From contig DCMG01000068.1 in assembly GCA_002321335.1 (NCBI GenBank), forward strand, positions 1-44,270: a stretch of DNA of 44,270 nucleotides. Direction: 5' to 3'. The DNA comes from Bacteroidales bacterium UBA1628 (GTDB lineage Bacteria > Bacteroidota > Bacteroidia > Bacteroidales > UBA932). Below the pieces are notes generated by a model. The model made no database searches and was not told the DNA's origin. It saw nothing but the letters and a program-made list of their open reading frames with translations. Shown here piece after piece: positions 31,302 to 40,483 of this stretch. Both the position numbers and the translations under genes were made by a program. The first letter of the stretch is position 1, and each line of letters starts with the position of its first letter.

Positions 31302-31757
31302 TTAGAGTTTACGGTTTTTGTAGGAGTCGATGCAGGATGGGATTATGCGCTTGTAGTGCTCACTGGTGTAGAGAGGGGACGATATGATGAAATCGGCGGT
31401 GCTGCGGTTGGTCGCGAACGGAATATTGTACAGAGAGGCGAGTCGCGTAAGCCCCATGACATCGTTCTGATGTCCCTGCATGATCAGATTGTCGCAGAAA
31501 AACACGAGCATGTCGATTTTCCCCTCTGCAATCATTCCTCCGATTTCGAAGTCTCCTCCGAGAGGACCGCTGAGCATGCACACGACTGACGGAGCCTCGG
31601 GTCCAAGTTTCTCGGTCAGAGCCTCTGACACAAGTCTGCCGGTCGTGCCGGTGCAGAATAGATGGCAATGCTTGAGAGAACCAGCGTTGTAACGTACCCA
31701 ATCCAGAAGTTCCTGCTTCCTCGAATCATGGGCCACCAATGCGATGTTTGTTATCAT
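31302..31757 (-). CDS. mgsA: Methylglyoxal synthase
   Basis: 151 residues from ATG 31757 (MITNIALVAHDSRKQELLDW), the usual MgsA start; the open extension to 31832 runs back into tamB and is rejected. The enzyme converts dihydroxyacetone phosphate to methylglyoxal and phosphate, a bypass of lower glycolysis under phosphate limitation. Signatures: HLFCTGTTGRLVSE and the phosphate-binding block MLSGPLGGDFEIGGMIAEGK, then DMLVFFCDN with the catalytic Asp. It follows tamB by 19 bp and is probably its operon partner. Rhamnose catabolism yields dihydroxyacetone phosphate, and the rha genes are nearby, but orientation and spacing give no direct link. Confidence 0.95.
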   Translation of the reverse strand: MITNIALVAHDSRKQELLDWVRYNAGSLKHCHLFCTGTTGRLVSEALTEKLGPEAPSVVCMLSGPLGGDFEIGGMIAEGKIDMLVFFCDNLIMQGHQNDVMGLTRLASLYNIPFATNRSTADFIISSPLYTSEHYKRIIPSCIDSYKNRKL

Positions 31758-31776
31758 ATTCTTGAATATTAATAGT

Positions 31777-34700
31777 TTACTTTTTCTTTGACTTTCCGGA
31801 TTCCTCTGATTCGGAGCCTTCATTGATGACAATCCTTCTTACCTCTCGCTGCACATTCTCATAGGCGGCGGCTCTTTGCTCGCGTTTCTTCTTGCTTGTG
31901 AACAGGTTGCGCAAGAATTCACGGAACGTGTTGAACTCCCTTTGGTATGCGATGCCGACCCCGTTCCTTTGAGTGTTGTCCAGATAGGCGGTGTAGTCGT
32001 CCGCCGAATGAGAGAACAGATTGAGTCTCAGCTGCCCTGATTTGTCCAGCTTGATCTCGATGTCAAGGTTGCCCACAACATCTCCTTCCGAAGACGAGGA
32101 ATTGCTATATTCTCTGTTCCCGACATTGCCGTTGACAATGACTCTATTGTTGAAGAGTTGCGTCGAGACCGCGACATCGAATATGTTCGTGCCACTATCG
32201 CTGGACTGGTAGTTCAGTCCGAGGTCAAGCGGAATGTCGAGTTTTTGAAGAATGTTGTTGAGCTGTCCCGCCATGATTTCCGCCACATTGGAATAGAGCA
32301 TGTTCGTGTTGTTCACGACACCGGACTGCTCCTCAGGCATGAAACTGCCCGAGATCAGAAGCGATAGGAACTGGCGCTGAACCTTGTCCTCGGTGTTGAG
32401 AGCGCTTTCAACCCTCGATTTCGTGGTCGGATCCAGATCGGGAACCTCGATTGAGAAAGACAGCTTCGGCTCGCGAAGTTTTCCCGAGACACCGATTCCG
32501 CAGTTCACCACCCTTCTGGCGGAGATTGAGGTGGTGTCGGCAATCAAAGTAGCCACGGAAGCCTTGGTAGTATATACCCCTTTGATGTCCAGGTCACTGT
32601 CCATCACATCTCCGTTGAACCGGACAGAACTGCCCTCGGAGATGGAAAAATCCCGCTTGGCTATGTCCATGGCATTGAAATGGAAATTGCCGGAACGCAG
32701 GGTGTAGTCTCCATTGATTGTGAACAGGTCTCTGGCCGGTCTGACCTCTATGTCAAGCGTGCCTTGTCCTCGGGCGCTGAGCGTGTTTCCTGCCGTCCTG
32801 TCAATTTCCACATTTGCCTCTGTCCCTTGGTTTACATTGACCCTCAGCCTTATCCCGAAATCACTGCCCTTGCCCTTACCCGAGGAAAGACCGCTCATCA
32901 TGGCCTCGTAAGGATCGGTCTGGATCTCCTGGAAAACTTCCTTGAATGTCAGGAGGTCGTTCTTTCCATCGTTGGACGCGTTGTCGATAGGAATAAGTAT
33001 GCGTCCGTCCTTGTCTGTCCTCACATTGACATCCAGCAGGATAGCCTCGAACGGTCCCGTGACCATGATGTCTCCGGTCGCGGACAGGTGACCATAGAAC
33101 GCCTGATTGTCATTTTCGGTCATGTCGATCGCCTCGATGCCCTTGACGTTTATCTTCGCGTCCATCCTGAGATCCTTCAGGTGATTGTACAACAGGCCTC
33201 CGGAGATTGTTCCGGCGCCGTCGAACCTGTCCTTGATTTTTATACCGTCGAAGAACATACCCTGGTCGGTGACAGAGAAAGGACCGCTGACATGATATGG
33301 CACATTGGTGAAGCCTACTTTCAGAAGCACGTCGTCGAATCTTGTCCCTTCGCTTGACAAAGAAAGAGAATCCGGAGTGCCTTTGACCTTGACATTTCCG
33401 CTGAGAGAACCTCCGACCTCGCTGAACACTGATTTCAGAACCGGTGCGATGTAGCCTACGTCCATCCCGTCGAAACCAGCTGTCGCATCTATCCGGTGCC
33501 CTTTCAGGTGATAGTCCCCGGCGATATTCAAAGTCCTCCTGCCGTCTATATCATTCCTGGCCACAACCCTCATCTTATTGTTGTCCAGCGATCCTGCCAA
33601 CCTCAGGGTTCCCATTCTCCGTCCGGCCACTTCTGTCGAGTCAGAGGTCAGACTGAGCGCCATGCCTGCATCGCTTTTCCATGGTGATGTGACAACCGCA
33701 TTGCCGGTCGCAAGTCCGGAAATACCGAAACTGTCTCCAAGGAATTTGTTGAGAAGTCCTATGTCAAACTTTACAAGGTTGACTGAAAGCGTGTCTTCTT
33801 TGACCGGGGAGCAGCCGCCGTTGATTCTGATTGACTGATCAGCGCATTTGGCGGTCAGATTGTCGATTCTGACATCCTCTCCTGTCAGAGCGATGGCGGA
33901 TTCGGATATATTCCAGGCCGCCCCCTCATACCAGATGAAGGAAGGAAGCGTCTTGGCCTCTACGGTAAGGTCGCCGCCATGGGAACGACCAAACTTTCCG
34001 GTGAGGTAGATCTCGCCCTTGTTGGCGGGTTCGGTTCCGTTGTCGTAGGTGAACCCGACCCCGAAACCATTGTCCTTGGCGTAAAGCAGGAAGCTGTCAT
34101 TCTGCAGATTGAGACCGGACACTGAAATCGCTGAGCAGATTACGGATGCGTTCAGGCTGCTGTCTCTGTTGTCGAAACTGAGGTTGATGTCTTTCAGAAA
34201 GTTCCTGTTGACCGCCATTCTCGGAGACCTGACAGACGCCGTCACATTTCCGTCCCTGGCCACATTGAACCTTACCTTGGTGCCTTGCGAGATGTATAGC
34301 CCCGGCTTTATGAACGACAGGAAGTCTCTTGCGTCTCCAACGTCAATCCTAAGATCATATTCATTGCTTTTCCATTCCTTGGCCTTTCCGCCGAACAGAA
34401 CCGGAAGATCCCTTTGGACCGTCAGTTCAAGCGCATCTTTGACCAGACTTGTGAATGGTTTCGTGCCGATGTAGTTCCCGTTCATGAAACCGGATGTGAG
34501 ATTCACCCTGTTGACATTGTTGTTTGAATGGGATTTCATGCATATATCCCCGATTTCATGCCTCCCGTTGTCGTTCTCAAGAGTCAGTCCAAGGATGTCG
34601 AGGTCTCCGATGAGGTCTCCTCGGCTGATGTTTATGTAGTTTGCGTTGACGCGTCCGGATATTCTGGAGATTTCTCTCTTGTCCAGATTCAAGGCATGCA

Positions 34701-36324
34701 GGTCTGCATAACCGATTGACGCATAGAACTTGTACAGGCCATTGCGGGTTTTGTCGGAAAGCGTGAACAAACCTTGGAAAAGGAAGTTCAGGTTCGGATC
34801 GCTGCACACGATGCGTCCGTCGAACGCGTTGTCGGAATATGTGCCCGCGGCCACAATATTGGAGTATGAATATCCCAATGCGGACAATTTATCAACAAAC
34901 AGCGAATCAATCCGAAGGTTGGTCTGTCCTTTGCCGAGTGACAAGTCCATCGCACCTCTCATGGTGACCTCCCCGATCTGTTTGAGGCTTGCCAGTCTGC
35001 CTATGTCAAGGTTGCGTGCCGACAGGCTTCCTCCAAATCCCATGGCTGCCCCTTTCTTTATGAGATTCCTGATGTTTGCATCGGCCGTGAGCGAACCCAA
35101 AGGAGATGTGACTTCTCCTTTGACTTTCAATTTGTTGAGAGTTCCTTTCGCTTTGCCTCCGAATGTCAGTCTGACCCCGGAAGCGAATTTGGAAAGGTCG
35201 ATTCTTGCAGCCGGGGCGAAGCCTTTGACGAATGTTCCAAGTCCATCGGATGTGAATCCAAGGTCGCTGATGTTGAAATCCATTGTCATTCCGCCGACAT
35301 CAGGCAGACCTGTCAGACGTCCGTCAACCAGACCGGCGACTCCGCTGTAGGCTTCCGAGAATCGGAAATCCCCGATCCTGAGGTCACTGACCGGTCCTAC
35401 GACATCTAATTTTTTCGCATAGACCACCGAGTGCATTTTGCGAAGAGATGGAGCGAAGTAGGATATGCTTTTGAAATCGACTTTGCTGTCGAAAATCTTT
35501 CCCACCATACTGACTTCGTCCAGATAGTTTGAGAATGAGCGGATGCTGTCATATTCCATTGAATATTCGCTCATGTGTATATCGGACCAGTCATCCAGAA
35601 TCCTGAGGCCGCGTATGAGCGTCCTGCCTTTCTCGACAGTGGTCTTTCCGGACATTGACAGGATGTTGTAACCGCTCCGCTCGCCGGCTCTGAGCTCAAC
35701 CACGTTTCCGTCTACCCGGCCTCCGCTGAATGAGACATCGCGTGCCTGAAGCTCATGAGCGGTCACGTCCAGATTCTTCCAGTCTATTCCATATTCTTTG
35801 AGCGGGCTGGTGTTGGTCGTATTGACAAGCCTGAAACGGAAGTTCTTGATCTGCACCCTGCCGGCGTCAATCCTTATTGAAAGAGGTTTCTTTTCTTTCT
35901 TTTCTGCAGGTTTCTTGAAAAGCCGTCCTATGTTGCCGCCCCGGTCGTCTTTGGCCAGAACGAACAGGCCGTCGCTGACGCTGAGCCTTTTTATGTGCAG
36001 TGTCCCGTCGTTTCTCAAGCCTTTGACAGAGAATGTGGTGACTATCGAACCGGCTCTTGCGACAGTGTCAACGCGTTCGCCATTCCAGTCGATGACCGGC
36101 TCGTTGTCCAGAATGGTGACATCCTTGAGAACCAAAGCGGTGAAAGGTTTCAGATGTACTTTCGAGAACTCAATCCTTCCGTTCAGCACGTCGCCCAAAG
36201 CCTCGACGGCTTTTCTGGCCGCAAAAGTCTGAACCGCCGGAGTCTGAAGCAGAATCCAGCAGGCGAACAGCAGCGCCGCCAGCGCCACGATGAAACCCCA
36301 GAATATCTTTAGAGCCTTTTTCAA
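31777..36324 (-). CDS. tamB: TamB-like translocation and assembly module protein (DUF490)
   Basis: 1515 residues. One N-terminal membrane anchor (ALKIFWGFIVALAALLFACW, about 4-23) is followed by a long periplasmic beta-rich region of the AsmA/TamB type and a C-terminal DUF490 domain. Segments such as VRPARDLFTINGDYTLRSGN, FNGDVMDSDLDIKGVYTTKA and QLFNNRVIVNGNVGNREYSN match DUF490, ending in a basic tail rich in Lys. TamB-type proteins bridge inner and outer membranes and move phospholipids or help assemble outer-membrane proteins. It is the largest gene here, lies divergent from tsaD, and is followed by mgsA after 19 bp. No tamA is present. Confidence 0.9.
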   Translation of the reverse strand: MKKALKIFWGFIVALAALLFACWILLQTPAVQTFAARKAVEALGDVLNGRIEFSKVHLKPFTALVLKDVTILDNEPVIDWNGERVDTVARAGSIVTTFSVKGLRNDGTLHIKRLSVSDGLFVLAKDDRGGNIGRLFKKPAEKKEKKPLSIRIDAGRVQIKNFRFRLVNTTNTSPLKEYGIDWKNLDVTAHELQARDVSFSGGRVDGNVVELRAGERSGYNILSMSGKTTVEKGRTLIRGLRILDDWSDIHMSEYSMEYDSIRSFSNYLDEVSMVGKIFDSKVDFKSISYFAPSLRKMHSVVYAKKLDVVGPVSDLRIGDFRFSEAYSGVAGLVDGRLTGLPDVGGMTMDFNISDLGFTSDGLGTFVKGFAPAARIDLSKFASGVRLTFGGKAKGTLNKLKVKGEVTSPLGSLTADANIRNLIKKGAAMGFGGSLSARNLDIGRLASLKQIGEVTMRGAMDLSLGKGQTNLRIDSLFVDKLSALGYSYSNIVAAGTYSDNAFDGRIVCSDPNLNFLFQGLFTLSDKTRNGLYKFYASIGYADLHALNLDKREISRISGRVNANYINISRGDLIGDLDILGLTLENDNGRHEIGDICMKSHSNNNVNRVNLTSGFMNGNYIGTKPFTSLVKDALELTVQRDLPVLFGGKAKEWKSNEYDLRIDVGDARDFLSFIKPGLYISQGTKVRFNVARDGNVTASVRSPRMAVNRNFLKDINLSFDNRDSSLNASVICSAISVSGLNLQNDSFLLYAKDNGFGVGFTYDNGTEPANKGEIYLTGKFGRSHGGDLTVEAKTLPSFIWYEGAAWNISESAIALTGEDVRIDNLTAKCADQSIRINGGCSPVKEDTLSVNLVKFDIGLLNKFLGDSFGISGLATGNAVVTSPWKSDAGMALSLTSDSTEVAGRRMGTLRLAGSLDNNKMRVVARNDIDGRRTLNIAGDYHLKGHRIDATAGFDGMDVGYIAPVLKSVFSEVGGSLSGNVKVKGTPDSLSLSSEGTRFDDVLLKVGFTNVPYHVSGPFSVTDQGMFFDGIKIKDRFDGAGTISGGLLYNHLKDLRMDAKINVKGIEAIDMTENDNQAFYGHLSATGDIMVTGPFEAILLDVNVRTDKDGRILIPIDNASNDGKNDLLTFKEVFQEIQTDPYEAMMSGLSSGKGKGSDFGIRLRVNVNQGTEANVEIDRTAGNTLSARGQGTLDIEVRPARDLFTINGDYTLRSGNFHFNAMDIAKRDFSISEGSSVRFNGDVMDSDLDIKGVYTTKASVATLIADTTSISARRVVNCGIGVSGKLREPKLSFSIEVPDLDPTTKSRVESALNTEDKVQRQFLSLLISGSFMPEEQSGVVNNTNMLYSNVAEIMAGQLNNILQKLDIPLDLGLNYQSSDSGTNIFDVAVSTQLFNNRVIVNGNVGNREYSNSSSSEGDVVGNLDIEIKLDKSGQLRLNLFSHSADDYTAYLDNTQRNGVGIAYQREFNTFREFLRNLFTSKKKREQRAAAYENVQREVRRIVINEGSESEESGKSKKK

Positions 36325-36333
36325 CTATCTTGC

Positions 36334-36374
36334 GCCATGGCGATCTGCGTCCATGGCTTATAACAACAAAGATA
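36334..36374 (-). promoter_or_regulatory. tamB -7 box and leader hairpin
   Basis: On the minus strand TATCTTTG (36374-36367) fits the -7 box, giving a leader of roughly 37 nt. That leader contains a perfect 7-bp inverted repeat, GCCATGG (36334-36340) with CCATGGC (36351-36357), 10 nt apart, ending 9 nt before the ATG at 36324, where it could affect initiation. No good -33 element is visible. Confidence 0.5.
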
Positions 36375-36406
36375 CTAAATATCCGTTGGATTGCCGAAAA
36401 TAGTTG

Positions 36407-36414
36407 TATCTTTG
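36407..36414 (+). promoter_or_regulatory. tsaD -7 box
   Basis: TATCTTTG at 36407-36414 fits the Bacteroidota -7 consensus. The best upstream element is TTG at 36386-36388, 18 nt away, slightly short. Transcription would start near 36420, which favours the tsaD start at 36442. Confidence 0.55.
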
Positions 36415-36441
36415 CCGTTCGATAAAATGTCTTTGAAGAAT

Positions 36442-37464
36442 ATGTCGGATTATATCCTTGGAATCGAATCGAGCTGCGACGACACATCGGCCGCCGTGAT
36501 CAAGGACGGATTCCTGCTCTCCAATGTGATAGCGAGCCAGCAGGTCCACAAGGATTATGGAGGGGTCGTCCCAGAACTCGCCTCCAGAGCCCATGAACAG
36601 AACATAGTGCCTGTCGTAAGCCAGGCTTTGGACAAGGCCGGGATCAAGGCCTCCGATCTTACGGCCATCGCTTTCACCAGAGGCCCGGGACTTCTGGGTT
36701 CGCTGCTTGTCGGCACATCCTTCGCCAAGGCGCTGGGAGTGGCCTTGAATATCCCCATAATAATGGTCAATCACCTTCAGGGGCATATTCTCGCTGATTT
36801 TGTGAAGCAGGAGGGCAAGGAGAATCGGCAGCCGTCGTTCCCGTACCTGTGTCTGTTGGTTTCGGGAGGCAATTCGCAGATTGTCAAGGTGAACGGTCCG
36901 CTGGATTATGAGATTCTCGGACAGACCATCGACGACGCCGTTGGCGAGGCGTTTGACAAGTGCTCCAAGATGATGGGGCTCGGCTATCCTGGAGGGCCTG
37001 TGATCGACAGGCTTGCCAAGCTTGGAGACCCGAACCGCTTCAAGTTCGCCAAGCCGCAGATTCCGGGGCTGGACTACAGCTTCAGCGGAGTGAAGACATC
37101 GCTGCTGTATTTCGTGCGGGACGAGATGGCGAAGGATCCTGAGTTTATGGAGAAGAACAAGGAGGACATCTGCGCCGGCTTCCAGAAGACATTGATAGAC
37201 ATTCTGATGGACAAATTGATCAAGGCCGCCAAGATGACCGGGATCAAGGATGTGACCATCGGCGGGGGAGTCTCTGCCAACAGTGGACTGCGTTCCAGAA
37301 TCGAAGAGGAAGGCCGCAAGCGGGGCTGGAACACCTACCTCCCTGAGTTCAAGTTCACCACCGACAACGCTGCTATGATCGCCATAGCCGGCTGGTTCCA
37401 CTACCTTGCCGGCGAGCGCACCCCGCTCGATGTCGCCCCCGTCTCCCGCATAGCGGATTATTAA
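36442..37464 (+). CDS. tsaD: tRNA threonylcarbamoyladenosine biosynthesis protein TsaD
   Basis: 340 residues from ATG 36442 (MSDYILGIESSCDDTSAAV), the position where family members begin; in-frame starts at 36427 and 36391 remain open, but the latter precedes the predicted transcript start. TsaD, with TsaB and TsaE, transfers the threonylcarbamoyl group to A37 of ANN-decoding tRNAs in the cytosol. Signatures: GIESSCDDTSAA, GVVPELASRAHEQN, FTRGPGLLGSLLVG, the metal-binding HLQGH (HxxxH), and IGGGVSANSGLR for nucleotide binding. It is divergent from tamB. The following 177-bp intergenic region holds a copy of the dispersed element. Confidence 0.95.
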   Translation: MSDYILGIESSCDDTSAAVIKDGFLLSNVIASQQVHKDYGGVVPELASRAHEQNIVPVVSQALDKAGIKASDLTAIAFTRGPGLLGSLLVGTSFAKALGVALNIPIIMVNHLQGHILADFVKQEGKENRQPSFPYLCLLVSGGNSQIVKVNGPLDYEILGQTIDDAVGEAFDKCSKMMGLGYPGGPVIDRLAKLGDPNRFKFAKPQIPGLDYSFSGVKTSLLYFVRDEMAKDPEFMEKNKEDICAGFQKTLIDILMDKLIKAAKMTGIKDVTIGGGVSANSGLRSRIEEEGRKRGWNTYLPEFKFTTDNAAMIAIAGWFHYLAGERTPLDVAPVSRIADY

Positions 37465-37491
37465 TGAATATATATGAAGGTAAAGAAATTA

Positions 37492-37567
37492 GGAGCGAAG
37501 CGACCGAAGGGGTTTCGGGGAATTCTTTCCCCGTGCCCCTCAGGGGCTGTCACGAAGTGACTGGGGG
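37492..37567 (-). repeat. Dispersed intergenic element (copy B, reverse orientation)
   Basis: Reverse-oriented relative of 31155-31229. Read on the minus strand it begins CCCCCAGTCACTTCGTGAC and continues AGCCCCTGAGGGGCAC, ATTCCCCGAAACCCCTT and GTCGCTTCGCTCC. The GTCAC/GTGAC hairpin and the CCCC/GGGG pairing are kept although other positions differ, suggesting the structure matters. It lies in the tsaD to FAD-dehydrogenase spacer. Confidence 0.75.
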
Positions 37568-37641
37568 TTGAAGGTGTATTGCTGGTTTTGAATATTGATG
37601 AATTTATTTGTAGTTGAAGAATCTGATTTTAGGAAAAGGAT

Positions 37642-39354
37642 ATGCTAGAATTCGAAATGACCGGCCGAGTAGGCCGAGACCTTAGGCCGGATGACGTGAG
37701 GATTGTCGCGGCGAGAGAGATGAACCTTCGCGGCAATGCCGTGATTAATGTGATTGACCCGACCAAGTCCTACCAGCCGACCTTCCCGAACGCCGACGCG
37801 ACATGCGTGATCGCCAAACGTTCGATCGACGCCCGCAACGATGTGATCTACCGCTACCGCATCGAGGGCTACAACCATCGCTTTGAATCTTATGTCCCGT
37901 ACGAGATTCCTGAATATAAGGATGTCACGGAGGCCGAGCCCGTCATCATCATCGGAGCCGGTCCTGCCGGAATGTTCGCCGCGCTTAAGTTGCTGACATT
38001 AGGCTTCAAACCTATCATTCTTGAAAGAGGCAAGAATGTGCGCGACCGCAAGTTCGACATGGCGAAGCTTACCCGTGAGGGAATCCTGAACCCGGAGTCA
38101 AATTTCTGTTATGGAGAAGGCGGCGCCGGAACGTTCTCAGACGGAAAACTCTTTACCCGCTCGTCCAAGAGGGGTGACATCCGTGAGGTTCTGTACCAGT
38201 TCGTGAACTTCGGCGCGAGTCCGCAGATTCTTGTCGACGCACATCCGCACATCGGCACAGACCGCCTTCCGAAGGTCGTGGAGAACATCCGCCAGTGCAT
38301 CCTGTCCAGAGGCGGTGAATATCACTTCGGCACGAAGGTCACCGACCTCACCCGCAAGGATGACGGCGTGATTGAGGTGAAAGCTCTTGATTCAGAGAAT
38401 CCAACGAAAGCTGGCAAGCCAAGCGAGCGGATATTTTCGGCGAAGAAGGTCATTCTTGCGACAGGTCATTCAGCGCGAGACATCTATGATATGCTTGTCG
38501 CGAAGGACTGCGCCCTTGAGGCCAAGGGATTCGCGATGGGAGTCCGTGTGGAGCATCCTCAGGCCCTGATCAACGACATCCGCTACCACGGCCAGTGGGA
38601 ACCTGGAATGCCCGCGGCGGAATATTCATTCACGGAGCAGGTGGGTGACAGAGGCGTGTTCTCGTTCTGCATGTGCCCGGGCGGCGTTCTGGTTCCTTCC
38701 GAGACCGAGCCTGAGACCATCGTCATGAACGGAATGTCCAACTCCGCCAGAAGCGGAAAGTTCGCCAACGCCGGAGTGGTAGTGCAGCTCAATCCTGAAG
38801 ACATCCCTGAGGAATATGCCGACAAGGGTGCTTTCGCTGGTCTGGAATTCCAGAAGGATGTCGAGAGAAAGATGTGGGAATATGCCCACGAGCATTCTGA
38901 TTCGGAGAATCCTTTTGTCGCCCCGGCTCAGAGGATGGTGGATTTCTGCGAGGGCGAGGATTCCGAAGATCTCCCGGAGACTTCCTACAAGCCTGGTGTG
39001 GTTCCGGCTCCGCTTCACGAGTTGCTTCCTCCAATCATCGCCGAGAGGCTTCAGGACGTGTTCCCGATTGTGAACCAGAAATCGATGAGAGGTTACTACA
39101 CCAATGACGCTCTGTTGATAGGTGTGGAGTCCAGGACATCCTCTCCGGTCCGTATTCCGAGAAATCCTCGCAACTGCGAGGCCGACGCATTCCCGGGTCT
39201 GCTTCCATGCGGTGAGGGGGCCGGCTATTCTGGAGGTATCGTTTCTTCCGCCATAGACGGCATCAACTGCGCTGTCGCCGCCGTCCGTTCCCTTAGTGAA
39301 ACAGACGGCGACAGTGAGCCTTCATCTTCTTCTGCAGATTCGGAGACAGAATAA
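37642..39354 (+). CDS. FAD-dependent dehydrogenase of unknown substrate (COG2509-like)
   Basis: 570 residues. After an N-terminal alpha/beta segment (about 1-90) comes an FAD-binding Rossmann motif, VIIIGAGPAGMFAALKLL, with the acidic ILERGKNVRDR after it. NFCYGEGGAGTFSDGKLFTR and LATGHSARDIYDML are typical of this uncharacterised dehydrogenase family, which ends with LLPCGEGAGYSGGIVSSAID, the second FAD contact. Related proteins are widespread in Bacteroidota and Firmicutes without assigned substrates. The last 20 residues are Ser/Glu/Asp-rich and likely disordered. No signal peptide is present, so it is cytosolic. It is followed by a REP-related hairpin that may terminate transcription. Confidence 0.88.
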   Translation: MLEFEMTGRVGRDLRPDDVRIVAAREMNLRGNAVINVIDPTKSYQPTFPNADATCVIAKRSIDARNDVIYRYRIEGYNHRFESYVPYEIPEYKDVTEAEPVIIIGAGPAGMFAALKLLTLGFKPIILERGKNVRDRKFDMAKLTREGILNPESNFCYGEGGAGTFSDGKLFTRSSKRGDIREVLYQFVNFGASPQILVDAHPHIGTDRLPKVVENIRQCILSRGGEYHFGTKVTDLTRKDDGVIEVKALDSENPTKAGKPSERIFSAKKVILATGHSARDIYDMLVAKDCALEAKGFAMGVRVEHPQALINDIRYHGQWEPGMPAAEYSFTEQVGDRGVFSFCMCPGGVLVPSETEPETIVMNGMSNSARSGKFANAGVVVQLNPEDIPEEYADKGAFAGLEFQKDVERKMWEYAHEHSDSENPFVAPAQRMVDFCEGEDSEDLPETSYKPGVVPAPLHELLPPIIAERLQDVFPIVNQKSMRGYYTNDALLIGVESRTSSPVRIPRNPRNCEADAFPGLLPCGEGAGYSGGIVSSAIDGINCAVAAVRSLSETDGDSEPSSSSADSETE

Positions 39355-39376
39355 TATTGGGTATTCATGCTTTACG

Positions 39377-39410
39377 GGCTCAGCGACCGGATCATCATCG
39401 TCGCTGAGCC
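39377..39410 (+). terminator. REP-derived hairpin downstream of the FAD-dehydrogenase gene
   Basis: Perfect 11-bp stem GGCTCAGCGAC (39377-39387) / GTCGCTGAGCC (39400-39410), loop 12 nt, followed by TGTTTG. The arm sequence is that of the REP-like units in tldE and GH106, so this looks like two REP half-units forming a hairpin. A degenerate piece (CGCTTGAATTGTCGAAGCG, 39442-39460, then ATTGTTTTTC) lies 30 bp further. Terminator activity is plausible, not proven. Confidence 0.6.
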
Positions 39411-39550
39411 TGTTTGTATGCTGAATGGCAGTGTAGCATGACGCTTGAATTGTCGAAGCGATTGTTTTTCTTGTGGGCGTTCTGGCGAAACGGTAATATT
39501 CTTTGAAAACGAGTAGAAAGTAGTAACTTAGTGGTCAAAATACGAATCAG

Positions 39551-40459
39551 ATGAGACACATTATCAGCATCCTTATTGCGTTCGTGGCCATGGTCACGAT
39601 GAGCGCTAATGAACGTCTGGAGAATTTCCCTCTGCCGTCCGGTCCGGACACGCTCAGGATTCTTGCGGTCGGTAACAGTTTTTCCGATGATGGGACGGAG
39701 TATATTCCCGGACTTTTGGAGGCGGCCGGAATACATAACGTGATAATCGCCAGGCTGTACATCGGAGGTTGCTCTTTGGAGAGGCATTGCAAGGAGTACG
39801 CTGAAGGCCTGTCAAACTATGTTTACTACAAATCACAGGAAAACAAATGGGAGACTGTAAGCAAGAGCGCCTCGTTGCTTGATGGACTCAAGGATGAGCC
39901 TTGGGACATCATCACCATTCAGGAGACATCCGGACGCACCGGAATATACGACACTTACCAAGAGTGGATTCCCCGCTTGGTGAACATCATAAGAAAAGAG
40001 GCTCGGAATCCGCGGGTGGCCATAGTCTGGCATGAGACATGGGCTTACGCTTCCAATTCGTCACACAAGATGTTCAGACTGTATGGCAACGATCAGGACA
40101 GAATGTATTCCGGAATTGTGGATTGTGTGAGACGCGCGTCGGTAGAGTTTGGTCTTCCGGTAGTGATTCCTAGCGGTGACGCCATCCAGATAGCCAGAGA
40201 CACCCGCCTGAACAATCAGAACGAAGTTCCGATGACAAACAAGGTTTACCAGCTGACTCGCGATGGTTACCATCTGTCAAGGCAGTTCGGGCGTTACATC
40301 GCCGCTTGCACATGGTTTGAGACTCTGATAAAGCCGACCATGGGAAAATCGGTTCTTGGCAACGGCTATCTTATGCGTGACACTGAGTACAGTATCACCA
40401 CAAAAGACGCCCGTCTTTGTCAAAAGTGTGCTGTGCGGGCGGTTGAGGCATGGAAGTGA
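39551..40459 (+). CDS. Secreted DUF4886 protein (SGNH-hydrolase-like)
   Basis: 302 residues with a signal peptide (MRHIISILIAFVAMVTMSA). The DUF4886 family is SGNH-like: the GDS-type block ILAVGNSFSDDGTEYIPGLL holds the candidate nucleophile Ser, PWDIITIQETSGRTGIY resembles the third block, and DGYHLSRQFGRYIAACTWFE carries the C-terminal catalytic DxxH. Families of this fold are esterases or acetyl-xylan-type deacetylases, but DUF4886 has no proven substrate. It precedes the serine dehydratase by 24 bp and may be cotranscribed. No clear promoter is seen in the 196-bp upstream region beyond the REP-like hairpin. Confidence 0.85.
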   Translation: MRHIISILIAFVAMVTMSANERLENFPLPSGPDTLRILAVGNSFSDDGTEYIPGLLEAAGIHNVIIARLYIGGCSLERHCKEYAEGLSNYVYYKSQENKWETVSKSASLLDGLKDEPWDIITIQETSGRTGIYDTYQEWIPRLVNIIRKEARNPRVAIVWHETWAYASNSSHKMFRLYGNDQDRMYSGIVDCVRRASVEFGLPVVIPSGDAIQIARDTRLNNQNEVPMTNKVYQLTRDGYHLSRQFGRYIAACTWFETLIKPTMGKSVLGNGYLMRDTEYSITTKDARLCQKCAVRAVEAWK

Positions 40460-40483
40460 TGTAGGAAAATATGAACGAGAATT

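Noticed and set aside
31758..31832. N-terminal extension of MgsA
   Set aside because: It runs into the coding end of tamB and has no counterpart in the family.
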